A DNA stretch of 64,000 nt from the NCBI GenBank assembly GCA_036743375.1, contig DAINPP010000006.1, positions 1-64,000 on the forward strand, written 5' to 3'. Below, piece by piece: positions 32,574-41,307 of this stretch. Position 1 is the first letter of the stretch. The number at the start of each line of letters is the position of its first letter. Both the position numbers and the translations under genes were made by a program. Source of the stretch: DAINPP01 sp036743375. Lineage in GTDB: Bacteria > Thermotogota > Thermotogae > MWEM01. Under the pieces are notes generated by a model. It ran no database searches and was not told the DNA's origin. It saw only the letters and a list, made by a program, of their open reading frames with translations.

Positions 32574-33648
32574 AAGTAAATTCTTTCATAGAACACCAGA
32601 TTAAAATCCCTGTAGAAATAGAATTAGAAATCGTAGAGCTCCCTCCATAAGTGAAAAACGGTAATGGAAGACCGGTTACCGGCAACAGCCCCAAAACCAT
32701 TCCGATATTTATCGTAAACTGAATAAAAAATATGGAAAAAATACCGAGTATCATCCATTTTTTAAAAGAAGACCGTTTAAGAAAGAGCAGAATACAATTT
32801 ATAAAAAATACAAACCAAAGTCCGTAAAACACAAGCATTCCGTAAAAACCATTCTCCTCAGCAAACACCGCGAGTACAAAATCGGTATGATCGGCCGGGA
32901 TATAGCCGTATAAATTTCCCGGACCTCTTTGGTAGCCCTTCCCAGTCAATCCACCAGAAGCAATCATCGTCAGTGATTGTTTGGTCTGATAATATCCGTC
33001 TGGATTTGTTGACGGATTTAGAAATGCCGTTATTCTTTCACGCTGATAATCTTTTAAGCCAAAGTAAAAGACAACGACAATCAAAAGGATGACCGTCAGA
33101 ATAAACACAAAGATAACCCGTTTCTTCGGTTCGGTAAACAGAAAAAAGACAAAATAGACAAACAGATAAACCAAAGAAGTACCAAGATCAGGTTCTATTG
33201 CAACCAATCCTGCCACTATAACGGTAATGATAAAATTAATCAGGTTCATTTTCCTGAAGTTCCCGGAATTTGCATAGAGAAAAGAAAGAACGACAACCAA
33301 GGCTGGTTTGGCAAATTCTGAAGGCTGCAATCCACCAAAAGGCGTAGAAAACCATCTCTTTGAATCTCCCCAGGTCTCACCAAAGATCAGAAGCATTGAC
33401 AGGGCAGCGATCATAATCAGAAGCAAAGGAAGAATAAATTTCCCGATCTTTATCTTTTCTAAAACAAACACCGTAAAAAATATCATGATAATTCCAGCCG
33501 CAATCCAGATAATCTGTGAATTTGGTAACCGTGTGTACCTTGAATTCAATACGGCACTGTAAAGATTAAAATAGCCCATAATAGACAGCATACAGTAAAC
33601 TATAAATAGCTGTACACTGTGCCAAGTAATCTTGGATCTTCCCCTCAT
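32533..33648 (-). CDS. rodA: Peptidoglycan glycosyltransferase RodA (SEDS family)
   Basis: 371 aa with ten predicted spans. SEDS motifs are visible: RWFSTPFGGLQPSEFAKPA, IEPDLGTSLV, GLTGKGYQRGP, HTDFVLAVFAEENGFYG (with the conserved Asp/Glu) and LPVTGLPLPFFTYGGSS. It polymerises glycan strands during lateral wall growth, normally with a class B PBP that is not encoded here. The start ATG follows AAGGGAGT. It heads a ten-gene overlapping operon behind the rplQ terminator; no clear promoter was seen in the 63-nt gap. Confidence 0.93.
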   Translation of the reverse strand: MRGRSKITWHSVQLFIVYCMLSIMGYFNLYSAVLNSRYTRLPNSQIIWIAAGIIMIFFTVFVLEKIKIGKFILPLLLIMIAALSMLLIFGETWGDSKRWFSTPFGGLQPSEFAKPALVVVLSFLYANSGNFRKMNLINFIITVIVAGLVAIEPDLGTSLVYLFVYFVFFLFTEPKKRVIFVFILTVILLIVVVFYFGLKDYQRERITAFLNPSTNPDGYYQTKQSLTMIASGGLTGKGYQRGPGNLYGYIPADHTDFVLAVFAEENGFYGMLVFYGLWFVFFINCILLFLKRSSFKKWMILGIFSIFFIQFTINIGMVLGLLPVTGLPLPFFTYGGSSTISNSISTGILIWCSMKEFTYDRGVARVEDYKR

Positions 33649-33666
33649 AAAGACTCCCTTGAAAAG

Positions 33667-33696
33667 AAAAAAGACGGCATCAAGGCCGTCTTTTTT
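33667..33696 (-). terminator. Terminator of the alpha ribosomal operon
   Basis: 12-bp perfect stem AAAAAAGACGGC / GCCGTCTTTTTT around a 6-nt loop, 15 nt after the rplQ stop. Symmetrical, so strong on the minus strand. Confidence 0.9.
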
Positions 33697-33711
33697 CTAT
33701 CTTTTTATAAA

Positions 33712-34068
33712 TTACTCATCAACGAGTTGTAAAAGAGCAACCTCCGTTGCATCTCCACGCCTTTTACCCATCTTGAGAATCCTTGTGTACCCGCCCGGTC
33801 TGTCTTTACACTTTTTAGATATTTCATCGACTACCTTGTTGGCAAGTTTTTTATCTCCAAGATAAGCATAAGCGTACCTTCTTGAATGAACCGTACCATC
33901 TTTTCCCTTTGTAATAACCTTCTCTATGAAAGGTTTAACGGCTTTTGCCTTGGGAAGTGTTGTAACGATACTTTCATGCTCAAAAAAGTCTCTCATGAGA
34001 TTTTTAATAAGCGCTTTTCTATGATCACTTGGTCTTGATAATTTCTTCAGTTTATTTCTATGTCTCAC
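33712..34068 (-). CDS. rplQ: 50S ribosomal protein L17
   Basis: 118 aa, the last gene of the superoperon. It begins MRHRNKLKKLSRPSDHRKALIKNL (full L17 signature) and ends EVALLQLVDE. The start is GTG with GGAGGAATAAGA upstream, 38 nt after rpoA. Confidence 0.97.
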   Translation of the reverse strand: MRHRNKLKKLSRPSDHRKALIKNLMRDFFEHESIVTTLPKAKAVKPFIEKVITKGKDGTVHSRRYAYAYLGDKKLANKVVDEISKKCKDRPGGYTRILKMGKRRGDATEVALLQLVDE

Positions 34069-34106
34069 TCTTATTCCTCCTTCTTACAGAGCACTTTCAG
34101 CGAAGT

Positions 34107-35207
34107 TTACAGGTCAAGAGAAATGTCAAATTTCTCTTTAAGCTTGTTGTTAACCTCTTCAAGCGACATCCTACCAAAATTTCTGATCTTCAACAGTTCC
34201 TGTATCGGCCTGTTCATAAGTTCACCTATCGTGTTTACCTTGTCCCTCTTGAGACAATTAAGTGCCCTTACGGTAAGATCAAGCCTTTCAATCGGAAGAG
34301 AAGCTATATCTTCTCCATTTTCACTGCTTTCCGCCACTTCACTTTCTCCGCTGACTGTTTCCTTCACATCTTCTATCTCTTCTACTATTTCGTTTCTTGC
34401 GACTTCTTCCAAGATAACTTCATTATTCATGATGACATCTACTTCATCAGACTCTCCATTATCGTTCTTGCTCGGAGTTTCAAATATCATCTCAACCGTA
34501 GTCAGTTCAGGAAGATTTTCCTGTATCTTAGTGAAATGTCCGATGAGAATGTTTGAAGAAGCCCTTAACGCTTCTCTTGGTGTGATATTTTTCTTAGTCC
34601 AGACCTCAAGGATCAATTTATCGAAGTCCGTCTTTTTTCCGACACGCACATCTTCATCTCTGAAATTAACTCGCATAACCGGACTGAATATTCCATCTAT
34701 CGGTATCATCTGAATATCATCAATCTCATCAAATTCCGCTATCGGAACATACCCCTTGCCCATTTCCGCATACATGAACATCTCGAAATTCGCATCTTCG
34801 TTCAACGTGGCAATCACGTGATCCGGATTAGTCACAACAATACCGGCAGGACACTTGATATCCCCCGCCGTAACAACTCCAGGACCGGTTTTGTTGATAA
34901 CCAGTTCAACCTCTCCCTCGAGCTTTACTTCTTTTCTCAGCTGTATCTGCTTTACATTCATGATTATTTCCAGAATGTCTTCCTTTACCCCGTCGATCGT
35001 ATCGTATTCGTGGAATTTTTCAGGAATTTTAATCTTTGTTATTGCCAAAGACATGATAGAAGACAGCAATACTCTTCTGAGTGAATTACCTATAGTTGTT
35101 GAAAATCCTTTTTCCAAAGGTGCAAGGGAAAATCTACCGTAGTAATAATCTCCTTCTTCTCTTTCTTCTTCTATAAGCAACTTCTTAGGCATAACATATT
35201 TTATCAT
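34107..35207 (-). CDS. rpoA: DNA-directed RNA polymerase subunit alpha
   Basis: 366 aa. The N-terminal assembly domain has EKGFSTTIGNSLRRVLLSS and the C-terminal domain has SLPIERLDLTVRALNCLKRD and KIRNFGRMSLEEV, which contacts UP-element DNA and regulators. The linker between them (residues about 235-300) is long and very acidic (EVILEEVARNEIVEEIEDVK and following), about 40-50 residues more than the usual 315-330 aa subunit. The ATG follows GGGAGGG. Confidence 0.97.
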   Translation of the reverse strand: MIKYVMPKKLLIEEEREEGDYYYGRFSLAPLEKGFSTTIGNSLRRVLLSSIMSLAITKIKIPEKFHEYDTIDGVKEDILEIIMNVKQIQLRKEVKLEGEVELVINKTGPGVVTAGDIKCPAGIVVTNPDHVIATLNEDANFEMFMYAEMGKGYVPIAEFDEIDDIQMIPIDGIFSPVMRVNFRDEDVRVGKKTDFDKLILEVWTKKNITPREALRASSNILIGHFTKIQENLPELTTVEMIFETPSKNDNGESDEVDVIMNNEVILEEVARNEIVEEIEDVKETVSGESEVAESSENGEDIASLPIERLDLTVRALNCLKRDKVNTIGELMNRPIQELLKIRNFGRMSLEEVNNKLKEKFDISLDL

Positions 35208-35273
35208 TCACAAATCCCTCCCAATGGAGTTTCAAATATCTGACACATCGCAATCTTATACGTATTGCAATGA

Positions 35274-35903
35274 TTACTTTGAGTACAATTCAACAATGGA
35301 CTGTACATCAATCGGAAGACCTGCTTCTTCCAATTCAGGATATCTCAGACATGTTGCCTGGAACTTATCGAAATCAACATCAAGCCAAGGTGCAGTTCCC
35401 CTGTCTTTTGAAGCAGCAATTGCCGTTGCAACAACTGACATTGATCTGCTCTTCTCCTTGAGTTCAATAACATCATCCGGTCTTACTCTCATAGAAGGAA
35501 TTGTTGCCTTCTTTCCGTTAATCTTGAAGTGTCCGTGAGTAACAAGCTGCCTCGCCACATTTCTTGAAGAAGCAAAACCCATTCTGAAAACGACATTATC
35601 AAGTCTTGATTCTACAATCTTAACCAGATTTTCGCCGGTAACGCCTTCTTTTCTTCTGGCTTCTTCAAAATAGTTTCTGAACTGTTTCTCAAGAACTCCG
35701 TATATTCTCTTCATTGTCTGTTTTGTTCTGAGCTGCATACCGTACTGTGTCAACTTGGCTCTTGATGTTGGTCCATGCTGACCAGGTACGTATGGTCTTC
35801 TTTCAAAAGCACACTTAGTTGTAAAACAACGGTCTCCTTTAAGGTAAAGTTTCATACCTTCTCTTCTGCATAACTTACAAAGAGGACCTGTATATCTTGC
35901 CAT
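35274..35903 (-). CDS. rpsD: 30S ribosomal protein S4
   Basis: 209 aa. ARYTGPLCKLCRREG with a zinc-type Cys cluster (C9, C12, C26, C31 region), then the S4 domain RLDNVVFRMGFASSRNVARQLVTHGH. It nucleates 30S assembly and in many bacteria represses its own operon. It lies between rpsK and rpoA in the alpha operon. Confidence 0.97.
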   Translation of the reverse strand: MARYTGPLCKLCRREGMKLYLKGDRCFTTKCAFERRPYVPGQHGPTSRAKLTQYGMQLRTKQTMKRIYGVLEKQFRNYFEEARRKEGVTGENLVKIVESRLDNVVFRMGFASSRNVARQLVTHGHFKINGKKATIPSMRVRPDDVIELKEKSRSMSVVATAIAASKDRGTAPWLDVDFDKFQATCLRYPELEEAGLPIDVQSIVELYSK

Positions 35904-35918
35904 TCAATTTACCTCCCT

Positions 35919-36311
35919 TTACATTCCTCGTCTTTTCTTTGGTCTACATCCGTTGTGCGGGTTGGATGTAGTATCTTTGATGTTGTTGACTTCAAGGCCG
36001 GAAGCCTGGAAAGTTCTAATCGCTGCTTCTTTTCCTGGTCCAGGGCCGTTAACTTCGATATCGAGTTTTCTAAGACCCATTTTCATAAGCTCTTTTCCAA
36101 GCTGATCAGCAGCCATCTGAGCAGCATAAGGTGTGCTTTTCTTTGAACCGGTATAACCAACTGTTCCACCACTCGCCCATATGATCGTGTTCGCATTCGG
36201 ATCACTGATAGTGATGATCGTGTTGTTGTATGTTGATCTGATCTTTGCAATCGCCCGATCAGATGTTAGTTTCCTCTTCTTTCTCTTTTCTTTCTTTTTC
36301 TTAATTGCCAT
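35919..36311 (-). CDS. rpsK: 30S ribosomal protein S11
   Basis: 130 aa. A basic N-terminus (KKKKEKRKKRK), then ATIRSTYNNTIITISDPNAN-like core (IAKIRSTYNNTIITISD) and the C-terminal NPHNGCRPKKRRGM, which is diagnostic of S11. Alpha operon order rpsM-rpsK-rpsD is conserved. Confidence 0.97.
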   Translation of the reverse strand: MAIKKKKEKRKKRKLTSDRAIAKIRSTYNNTIITISDPNANTIIWASGGTVGYTGSKKSTPYAAQMAADQLGKELMKMGLRKLDIEVNGPGPGKEAAIRTFQASGLEVNNIKDTTSNPHNGCRPKKRRGM

Positions 36312-36328
36312 CTACAGCCCTCCAATCC

Positions 36329-36697
36329 TTACTTTCTCTTTTTACCAATGCCGGTTTTTCTACCTTTTCTGGTTCTGGCATTAGTCTTAGACCTTTGGCC
36401 TCTTACTGGAAGGCCTAACCTGTGTCTCCGTCCTCTGTAACTACCAATCTCAACGAGTCTCTTAATGTTCTTCTGAACTTCCTGTTTCAGTTCACCTTCA
36501 ATTTTCAAGTTCTCGTTTATGTACTGAGTAACTTTTCTGATCTCATCTTCACCAAGATCCTTAACTCGCTTGTCAGGATCGATCTCAGTAGCAGCGAGAA
36601 TCTCATCGGCCTTTGTCGGACCGATTCCGTAAATGTACCTTAACGCTACAAATACCTTTTTCTGATTCGGTAACTCTACACCTAATACACGTGCCAT
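36329..36697 (-). CDS. rpsM: 30S ribosomal protein S13
   Basis: 122 aa. Begins ARVLGVELPNQKKVFVALRY and contains GIGPTKADEIL and RGRRHRLGLPVRGQRSKTNARTRKG, the tRNA-contacting tail. The ATG has GGGAGG at 12 nt. First large gene after rpmJ in the alpha operon. Confidence 0.97.
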   Translation of the reverse strand: MARVLGVELPNQKKVFVALRYIYGIGPTKADEILAATEIDPDKRVKDLGEDEIRKVTQYINENLKIEGELKQEVQKNIKRLVEIGSYRGRRHRLGLPVRGQRSKTNARTRKGRKTGIGKKRK

Positions 36698-36720
36698 CTA
36701 ATCTTTTACCTCCCTTTCCG

Positions 36721-36837
36721 TTAGCCCTGTTTTTGGTTATGCTTCGGATTTCTACTACAGATAATCCTCACAATACCTTTTCTTCTGATTACTTTACAAA
36801 ATTCACATCGTGGCTTAACAGATGCTCTTACTTTCAT
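36721..36837 (-). CDS. rpmJ: 50S ribosomal protein L36
   Basis: 38 aa: begins MKVRASVKPRCEFCKVIRRK and ends RNPKHNQKQG. The zinc ligands C11, C14, C27 and H33 are all present. ATG at 36837 with AAAGGAGAG upstream. Located between infA and rpsM as usual. Confidence 0.97.
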   Translation of the reverse strand: MKVRASVKPRCEFCKVIRRKGIVRIICSRNPKHNQKQG

Positions 36838-36870
36838 GGCAGACACTCTCCTTTCAAAATTACAAGGCGT

Positions 36871-37098
36871 TTAAGCCTTTTTTCTATACACAATACGACC
36901 CTTCGTCAGATCGTAAATCGATAGTTCTACTACAACGCTGTCACCAGGCACCAACCTGATGAAATTCTTCCTCATCTTACCTGAAATATGTGCCATTACC
37001 TCATGACCATTTTCAAGAATTACCTTAAAAACCGCATTTGGCAAGGCTTCCATAACTTTACCATCAACTTTTATCACATCTGCGCTATTCTTTGGCAT
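36871..37098 (-). CDS. infA: Translation initiation factor IF-1
   Basis: 75 aa OB-fold protein: IKVDGKVMEALPNAVFKVIL, GHEVMAHISGKMRKNFIRLV and PGDSVVVELS. It binds the 30S A site during initiation. ATG after AAGGGGGAATAA. The methionine aminopeptidase gene often found between adk and infA is absent here. Confidence 0.97.
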   Translation of the reverse strand: MPKNSADVIKVDGKVMEALPNAVFKVILENGHEVMAHISGKMRKNFIRLVPGDSVVVELSIYDLTKGRIVYRKKA

Positions 37099-37171
37099 TT
37101 ATTCCCCCTTGCCTAATTTACCCAAAACATCAAGAGAAGGAAGCATTCCTTCAACAGTTTTTTGTGATTTC

Positions 37172-37834
37172 TCAAATTTTCTCCACCAGGGTATTAAACA
37201 CAATCTTTTGAACATTGTCAACACTCCCCGAACCGTCTACTGTAACAATTTGTTTTCTATCAGTATACAGTTTTATAAGAGGGGAGGTTTTCTCCAGATA
37301 TATCCTGAATCTGTTTCGAACGGTATCTTCCATATCGTCATCCCGCTGAATCAACTCTACCCCGTCATCGTCGCAGATGCCCTCTTCAGACGGCTTGAGT
37401 GTAATGACATTGTAAACACGACCGCATTCGGGACATACCCTTCTCGAACTGATCCGGTTAACAACCTCTTCCTCGGCAACATCGAGGAATAATACCATTG
37501 CCTCTTCCCTACCAAGCTCTTCGAGAATTTCATCAAGTGCCTCGGCCTGTTCAAGATTTCTCGGGTACCCATCAAGAATAAATCCATTATCACAATCACT
37601 TTGTGCCAGTCTGTCTTTTACCAGATCAAAAAGCAAATCGTCAGACACAAGCTGACCCGAATCTATGACGCTCTTTACTTTTTTACCGAGATCTGAACCG
37701 GATTTTACCGCGGCCCTCAACATGTCACCGGTAGAAATATGTGGAACGCCGAAGCGTTCCACAACTCCTTTAGCTATTGTACCTTTACCGGCTCCCGGAG
37801 GACCAAGAAATATAAGATTTAACTTCTTAGTCAT
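37172..37834 (-). CDS. adk: Adenylate kinase
   Basis: 220 aa. P-loop GPPGAGKGTIAKG; AMP site HISTGDMLRAAV; DGYPRNLEQAEAL. The long LID domain carries a zinc-type cluster (CPECGRVYN, then C and D in EGICDDDG), as in Gram-positive and thermophilic enzymes. It balances ATP, ADP and AMP. It starts 2 nt after the secY stop. Confidence 0.97.
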   Translation of the reverse strand: MTKKLNLIFLGPPGAGKGTIAKGVVERFGVPHISTGDMLRAAVKSGSDLGKKVKSVIDSGQLVSDDLLFDLVKDRLAQSDCDNGFILDGYPRNLEQAEALDEILEELGREEAMVLFLDVAEEEVVNRISSRRVCPECGRVYNVITLKPSEEGICDDDGVELIQRDDDMEDTVRNRFRIYLEKTSPLIKLYTDRKQIVTVDGSGSVDNVQKIVFNTLVEKI

Positions 37835-37836
37835 AT

Positions 37837-39126
37837 TTATCTTCTTCCTTTCAGTCTTCCTTTCTTCATGAAACCGTCGTAATTCCTCATAATCATATGC
37901 TGTTCCATCTGCTGTACAATATCGAGTGCAACACCTACCGCGATCAACGCTGAAGTCCCACCAATCCAGATATTGACACTGAGTATGGCAGAGAGAATAT
38001 AAGGTATTACTGAAATGATGACGAGGAATATTGCACCCATAAACGTCATCTTGTTCAATATTCTTGAGAGATACTTTTCAGTTGGAGCTCCCGGTCTGAT
38101 CCCCGGAATAAATCCACCATATCTCTTGATGTTTTCAGAAACATCATGCACATCAAATGAAATGATACTGTAGAAATAAGCGAAGAAGAAGATAAGCAGA
38201 CAATACAACGGAATGTAGAGATAGCCACCTGTTCCGAGCCATCTTTCCACCGTTGCGTTTCCTGACATGGATGCGATAGCCGCAGGAATAATCATGATGG
38301 CCTGTCCGAAGATTATAGGGATAACCCCACTCTGATTGACCTTCATCGGAATATAGGTACTCTGTCCGCCATATACCTTTCTTCCACTCATTCGTTTGGC
38401 ATACTGTACTCTGACTCTTCTTTCACCCTGCTGTACATAGATGATGGCGATAACCATACCTACCATGACAGCAATGAGGATGATCCATTCCATGATTCCC
38501 ATCTGACCGACAATAGCCTGACCGACATAACTTGGGAATCTGGCAACGATACCGGCAAAGATAATAACGGAGATACCGTTTCCTATTCCCTTTTCGGTAA
38601 TTCTTTCACCAAGCCAGATAGCAAACATCGTTCCGGCAAGTATTGTAATGGTTGAAACAAAAATAAAGAAGAATGGAGCAATTCCATCAACGATCAAAGC
38701 AGGATTTCTTGATATGGAGAAACTCAGTATAAAACCCTGAAGAAGACCAAGACCTACTGTGAGATATCTTGTGATCTTTGCAAGCTTTTTCTTTCCCTCT
38801 TCTCCTTCTTTTGAAAGTTCCTTAAGAGCAGGAACAACACTCATCAACAACTGGAGAATGATAGATGCGTTGATATAGGGAGTAACACCCATCATCATGA
38901 TAGAGAATCTCTGGAGAGCTCCTCCGGCAAACACATCATAAAAACTAAATAACCCACCAGCGGCACCCGACTGAAAACTCTGGAATACACTTCCCCATTC
39001 AGTCAGGTTAATACCGGGAATCGGTATATAGATTCCCAGTCGGTAAATTATTAACATTAATAAGGTAAATATAATTCTGTCTCTAAGTTCTGGAATACGA
39101 AAAGCATTCTTAAATGCTGCCCACAA
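37837..39126 (-). CDS. secY: Protein translocase subunit SecY
   Basis: 429 aa, ten membrane spans. Conserved LGIYIPIPGINL, the plug and ring region GAAGGLFSFYDVFAGGALQR, and the cytoplasmic loops GERRVRVQYAKRM and FIPGIRPGAPTEKYL. It forms the Sec channel. It starts at TTG 39126 with GAGGTGA at 6 nt; no in-frame ATG lies close by. Confidence 0.97.
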   Translation of the reverse strand: MWAAFKNAFRIPELRDRIIFTLLMLIIYRLGIYIPIPGINLTEWGSVFQSFQSGAAGGLFSFYDVFAGGALQRFSIMMMGVTPYINASIILQLLMSVVPALKELSKEGEEGKKKLAKITRYLTVGLGLLQGFILSFSISRNPALIVDGIAPFFFIFVSTITILAGTMFAIWLGERITEKGIGNGISVIIFAGIVARFPSYVGQAIVGQMGIMEWIILIAVMVGMVIAIIYVQQGERRVRVQYAKRMSGRKVYGGQSTYIPMKVNQSGVIPIIFGQAIMIIPAAIASMSGNATVERWLGTGGYLYIPLYCLLIFFFAYFYSIISFDVHDVSENIKRYGGFIPGIRPGAPTEKYLSRILNKMTFMGAIFLVIISVIPYILSAILSVNIWIGGTSALIAVGVALDIVQQMEQHMIMRNYDGFMKKGRLKGRR

Positions 39127-39127
39127 T

Positions 39128-39577
39128 TCAGATCACCTCAATTTGGCCGCCAGCTGCTTCTATCTTCTCCTTTGCACTCTTACTGAAGGCGTGAACTTTA
39201 ACAGTCAGCTTCTTACTGATTTTACCGTCACCTAACAATTTTACACCATCAAGTTCCTTCTGAATGATTCCTCTTTCAAGAAGGTTTGATACTGTAACCT
39301 CTTCATCATTGTCGTACCTTTTCTCTAATACATCAAGATTTATAACTGTGAATGTTTTTTTGTTAACATTGCTGAAGCCCTTCTTTGGGACTCTTATATA
39401 AAGTGGTGTCTGTCCGCCTTCAAAACCAGCTTTTGCCTTGGCACCTGATCTTGATTTCTGACCTTTATGACCCTTTCCCGCAGTCTTTCCCTTGTTGGAA
39501 CCAGGACCTCTTCCTACTCTTCTCGTCTTTTTCATTGAACCCTTTGTAGGTTTCAATTCTTCTAAGTTAAGGGGCAT
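39128..39577 (-). CDS. rplO: 50S ribosomal protein L15
   Basis: 149 aa. RRVGRGPGSNKGKTAGKGHKG-type basic N-terminus, GFEGGQTPLYIRVPKKGF and a globular C-terminus ending AAGGQIEVI. Spc operon, between rpmD and secY. ATG preceded by GGGAGGAGG. Confidence 0.97.
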   Translation of the reverse strand: MPLNLEELKPTKGSMKKTRRVGRGPGSNKGKTAGKGHKGQKSRSGAKAKAGFEGGQTPLYIRVPKKGFSNVNKKTFTVINLDVLEKRYDNDEEVTVSNLLERGIIQKELDGVKLLGDGKISKKLTVKVHAFSKSAKEKIEAAGGQIEVI

Positions 39578-39602
39578 CTAAAAACCTCCTCCCATGTAAA
39601 AT

Positions 39603-39782
39603 TTAGACTTCTTCTACAGTAAGAAGATGTTTGATCTTGAAAATCATTCCTCTGATTGCAGGATTATCCTCTTTTGTAACTGTAGTATTCATTTTTCCTA
39701 AACCCAAAGCATCAGCAGTAGCTCTCTGATCACGGTTGTAGCCAACGGGACTCTTTGTCAGTGTAATTTTTAATTTTGCCAT
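39603..39782 (-). CDS. rpmD: 50S ribosomal protein L30
   Basis: 59 aa from the ATG at 39782 (AGAGGTGATG upstream). AKLKITLTKSPVGYNRDQR and ADALGLGKMNTTVT are the family signature. The start overlaps the rpsE stop by one base. Confidence 0.96.
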   Translation of the reverse strand: MAKLKITLTKSPVGYNRDQRATADALGLGKMNTTVTKEDNPAIRGMIFKIKHLLTVEEV

Positions 39783-40321
39783 CAAGCATCACCTCTTACA
39801 CCTTTAAATACCTGCTGAACCGTGATATCCCTCTTTGCCGCAATCTCCGCTGGAGATTCAAGTTCACTCAGACCCTTGTAAGTGGCTCTTACAACGTTCA
39901 GAGGTGTCCTTGCACCGAGATTTTTAGTAAGAATGTTATGAACACCCGCAAGCTCAACAACTGCACGAACTGAATCGGATGCCACAACACCGGTACCCGG
40001 AGCGGCCGGCTTCATGATAATCTCTGCGGAAGTCCATCTTGCCTGTACTTCATGGGGAATGGTCCCCTTGATGATTGGCACGGTAATAAGATTTCTCTTG
40101 GCATCAGAAATGGCCTTTCTGATCGCATCTGGTACTTCCAATGCACTGCCGATTCCAATTCCGACGGTTCCGTTTCTGTCTCCAACTACTGCAACACATC
40201 TGAAATGGAGGTTCTTACCTCCACCAACTACCTTTGTCGTCCTAGTTATATCCACAACTCTTTCTTCGAGTTCTGGCTGTTCGCCTTTAACATTGTTCTT
40301 AAAATTTCTGTCCTGAGGCAA
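39782..40321 (-). CDS. rpsE: 30S ribosomal protein S5
   Basis: 179 aa. The double-stranded-RNA-binding domain has LEERVVDITRTTKVVGGGKN and the C-terminal fold GVVASDSVRAVVELAGVHNI. It affects decoding accuracy. TTG start with GGAGGG upstream. Confidence 0.97.
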   Translation of the reverse strand: MPQDRNFKNNVKGEQPELEERVVDITRTTKVVGGGKNLHFRCVAVVGDRNGTVGIGIGSALEVPDAIRKAISDAKRNLITVPIIKGTIPHEVQARWTSAEIIMKPAAPGTGVVASDSVRAVVELAGVHNILTKNLGARTPLNVVRATYKGLSELESPAEIAAKRDITVQQVFKGVRGDA

Positions 40322-40333
40322 CTCAATCCCTCC

Positions 40334-40702
40334 TTAAAACTTGAGACCGGCTTTTCTCGCACCATCGGCAAGAGCCTTGACTCTTCCGTGATACTTAAAA
40401 CCGCCTCTATCAAATACTACTGCTTCTATACCGGCATCAAGTGCCTTCTTAGCAAGATCTTCCCCTACTTTTGCTGCTGCTTCTACATCCCATGTTTTAG
40501 AAAGTGCACCTTTGAGTGACTTCGAAATCGTCGATGAGGAACAAAGTGTCTGCTTTGATACATCATCTATAATCTGGGCGTAAATATGTTTTTCACTTCT
40601 AAAAACAGCAAGTCTCGGCTTCTCAGGGGTTCCTGTTACTTTTTTTCTGACTCTGAAATGTCTTCTCTTTCTTACGATCTTTCTATCAATCTGTTTTATC
40701 AT
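40334..40702 (-). CDS. rplR: 50S ribosomal protein L18
   Basis: 122 aa. RKRRHFRVRKKVTGTPEKPR, LAVFRSEKHIYAQIIDD and the C-terminal FDRGGFKYHGRVKALADGAR, the 5S rRNA-binding protein. ATG after AAGGGGGTG. Confidence 0.97.
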   Translation of the reverse strand: MIKQIDRKIVRKRRHFRVRKKVTGTPEKPRLAVFRSEKHIYAQIIDDVSKQTLCSSSTISKSLKGALSKTWDVEAAAKVGEDLAKKALDAGIEAVVFDRGGFKYHGRVKALADGARKAGLKF

Positions 40703-40718
40703 GTATTACACCCCCTTA

Positions 40719-41291
40719 TTAAACCTTTTTACCAACTTTTGTTCTTACGACTTCATCAGAGTATCTGATACCCTTTCCGCCGTAAACAAGCGGCTCTCTC
40801 CATTTTCTTACGTTCGCCGCAACCTGACCCACAAGCTCCTTGTCAATTCCATTGACGATGATGCTGTTTGGTTTAGGAACTTCAAAAGTGATATTTGCAG
40901 GTGGTTCAACATTAACTTCATGAGCGTAACCAAGGTTCATATTAAGGGTAGTACCTTTTAAAGCAGCTCTGTACCCAACACCAACTATTGTGAGTTCCTT
41001 CTTGAAACCTTCGGTAACACCCGCAATCATATTGCTGATGTGAGAATAGAAAGTACCTGTCATCGCTCTGAAATGCTTTGCCTCACTCGCTCTCTTCATG
41101 ATCTCAAGATTAGGCTTAACGTTTATTTCATTTCCTTCGATCTCAACAACGACCTTTTCATTAAGGGTCTTTTTTAATTCTCCCTTGGGACCTTTAACGG
41201 ATATTTCTAAGCCGTTGAGCTTTACTTCAACATTTGCAGGTACGACAATTGATTTTTTTGCCAACCTGGAAATAACCTTTTTTTCTGCCAT
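40719..41291 (-). CDS. rplF: 50S ribosomal protein L6
   Basis: 190 aa. Starts AEKKVISRLAKKSIVVPANV and contains the C-terminal signature PNSIIVNGIDKELVGQVAAN then GKGIRYSDEVVRTKVGKK. Two ATGs (41294 and 41291) follow GGAGG; the second gives 7-nt spacing. Confidence 0.96.
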   Translation of the reverse strand: MAEKKVISRLAKKSIVVPANVEVKLNGLEISVKGPKGELKKTLNEKVVVEIEGNEINVKPNLEIMKRASEAKHFRAMTGTFYSHISNMIAGVTEGFKKELTIVGVGYRAALKGTTLNMNLGYAHEVNVEPPANITFEVPKPNSIIVNGIDKELVGQVAANVRKWREPLVYGGKGIRYSDEVVRTKVGKKV

Positions 41292-41307
41292 CATCACACC
41301 TCCGCTA

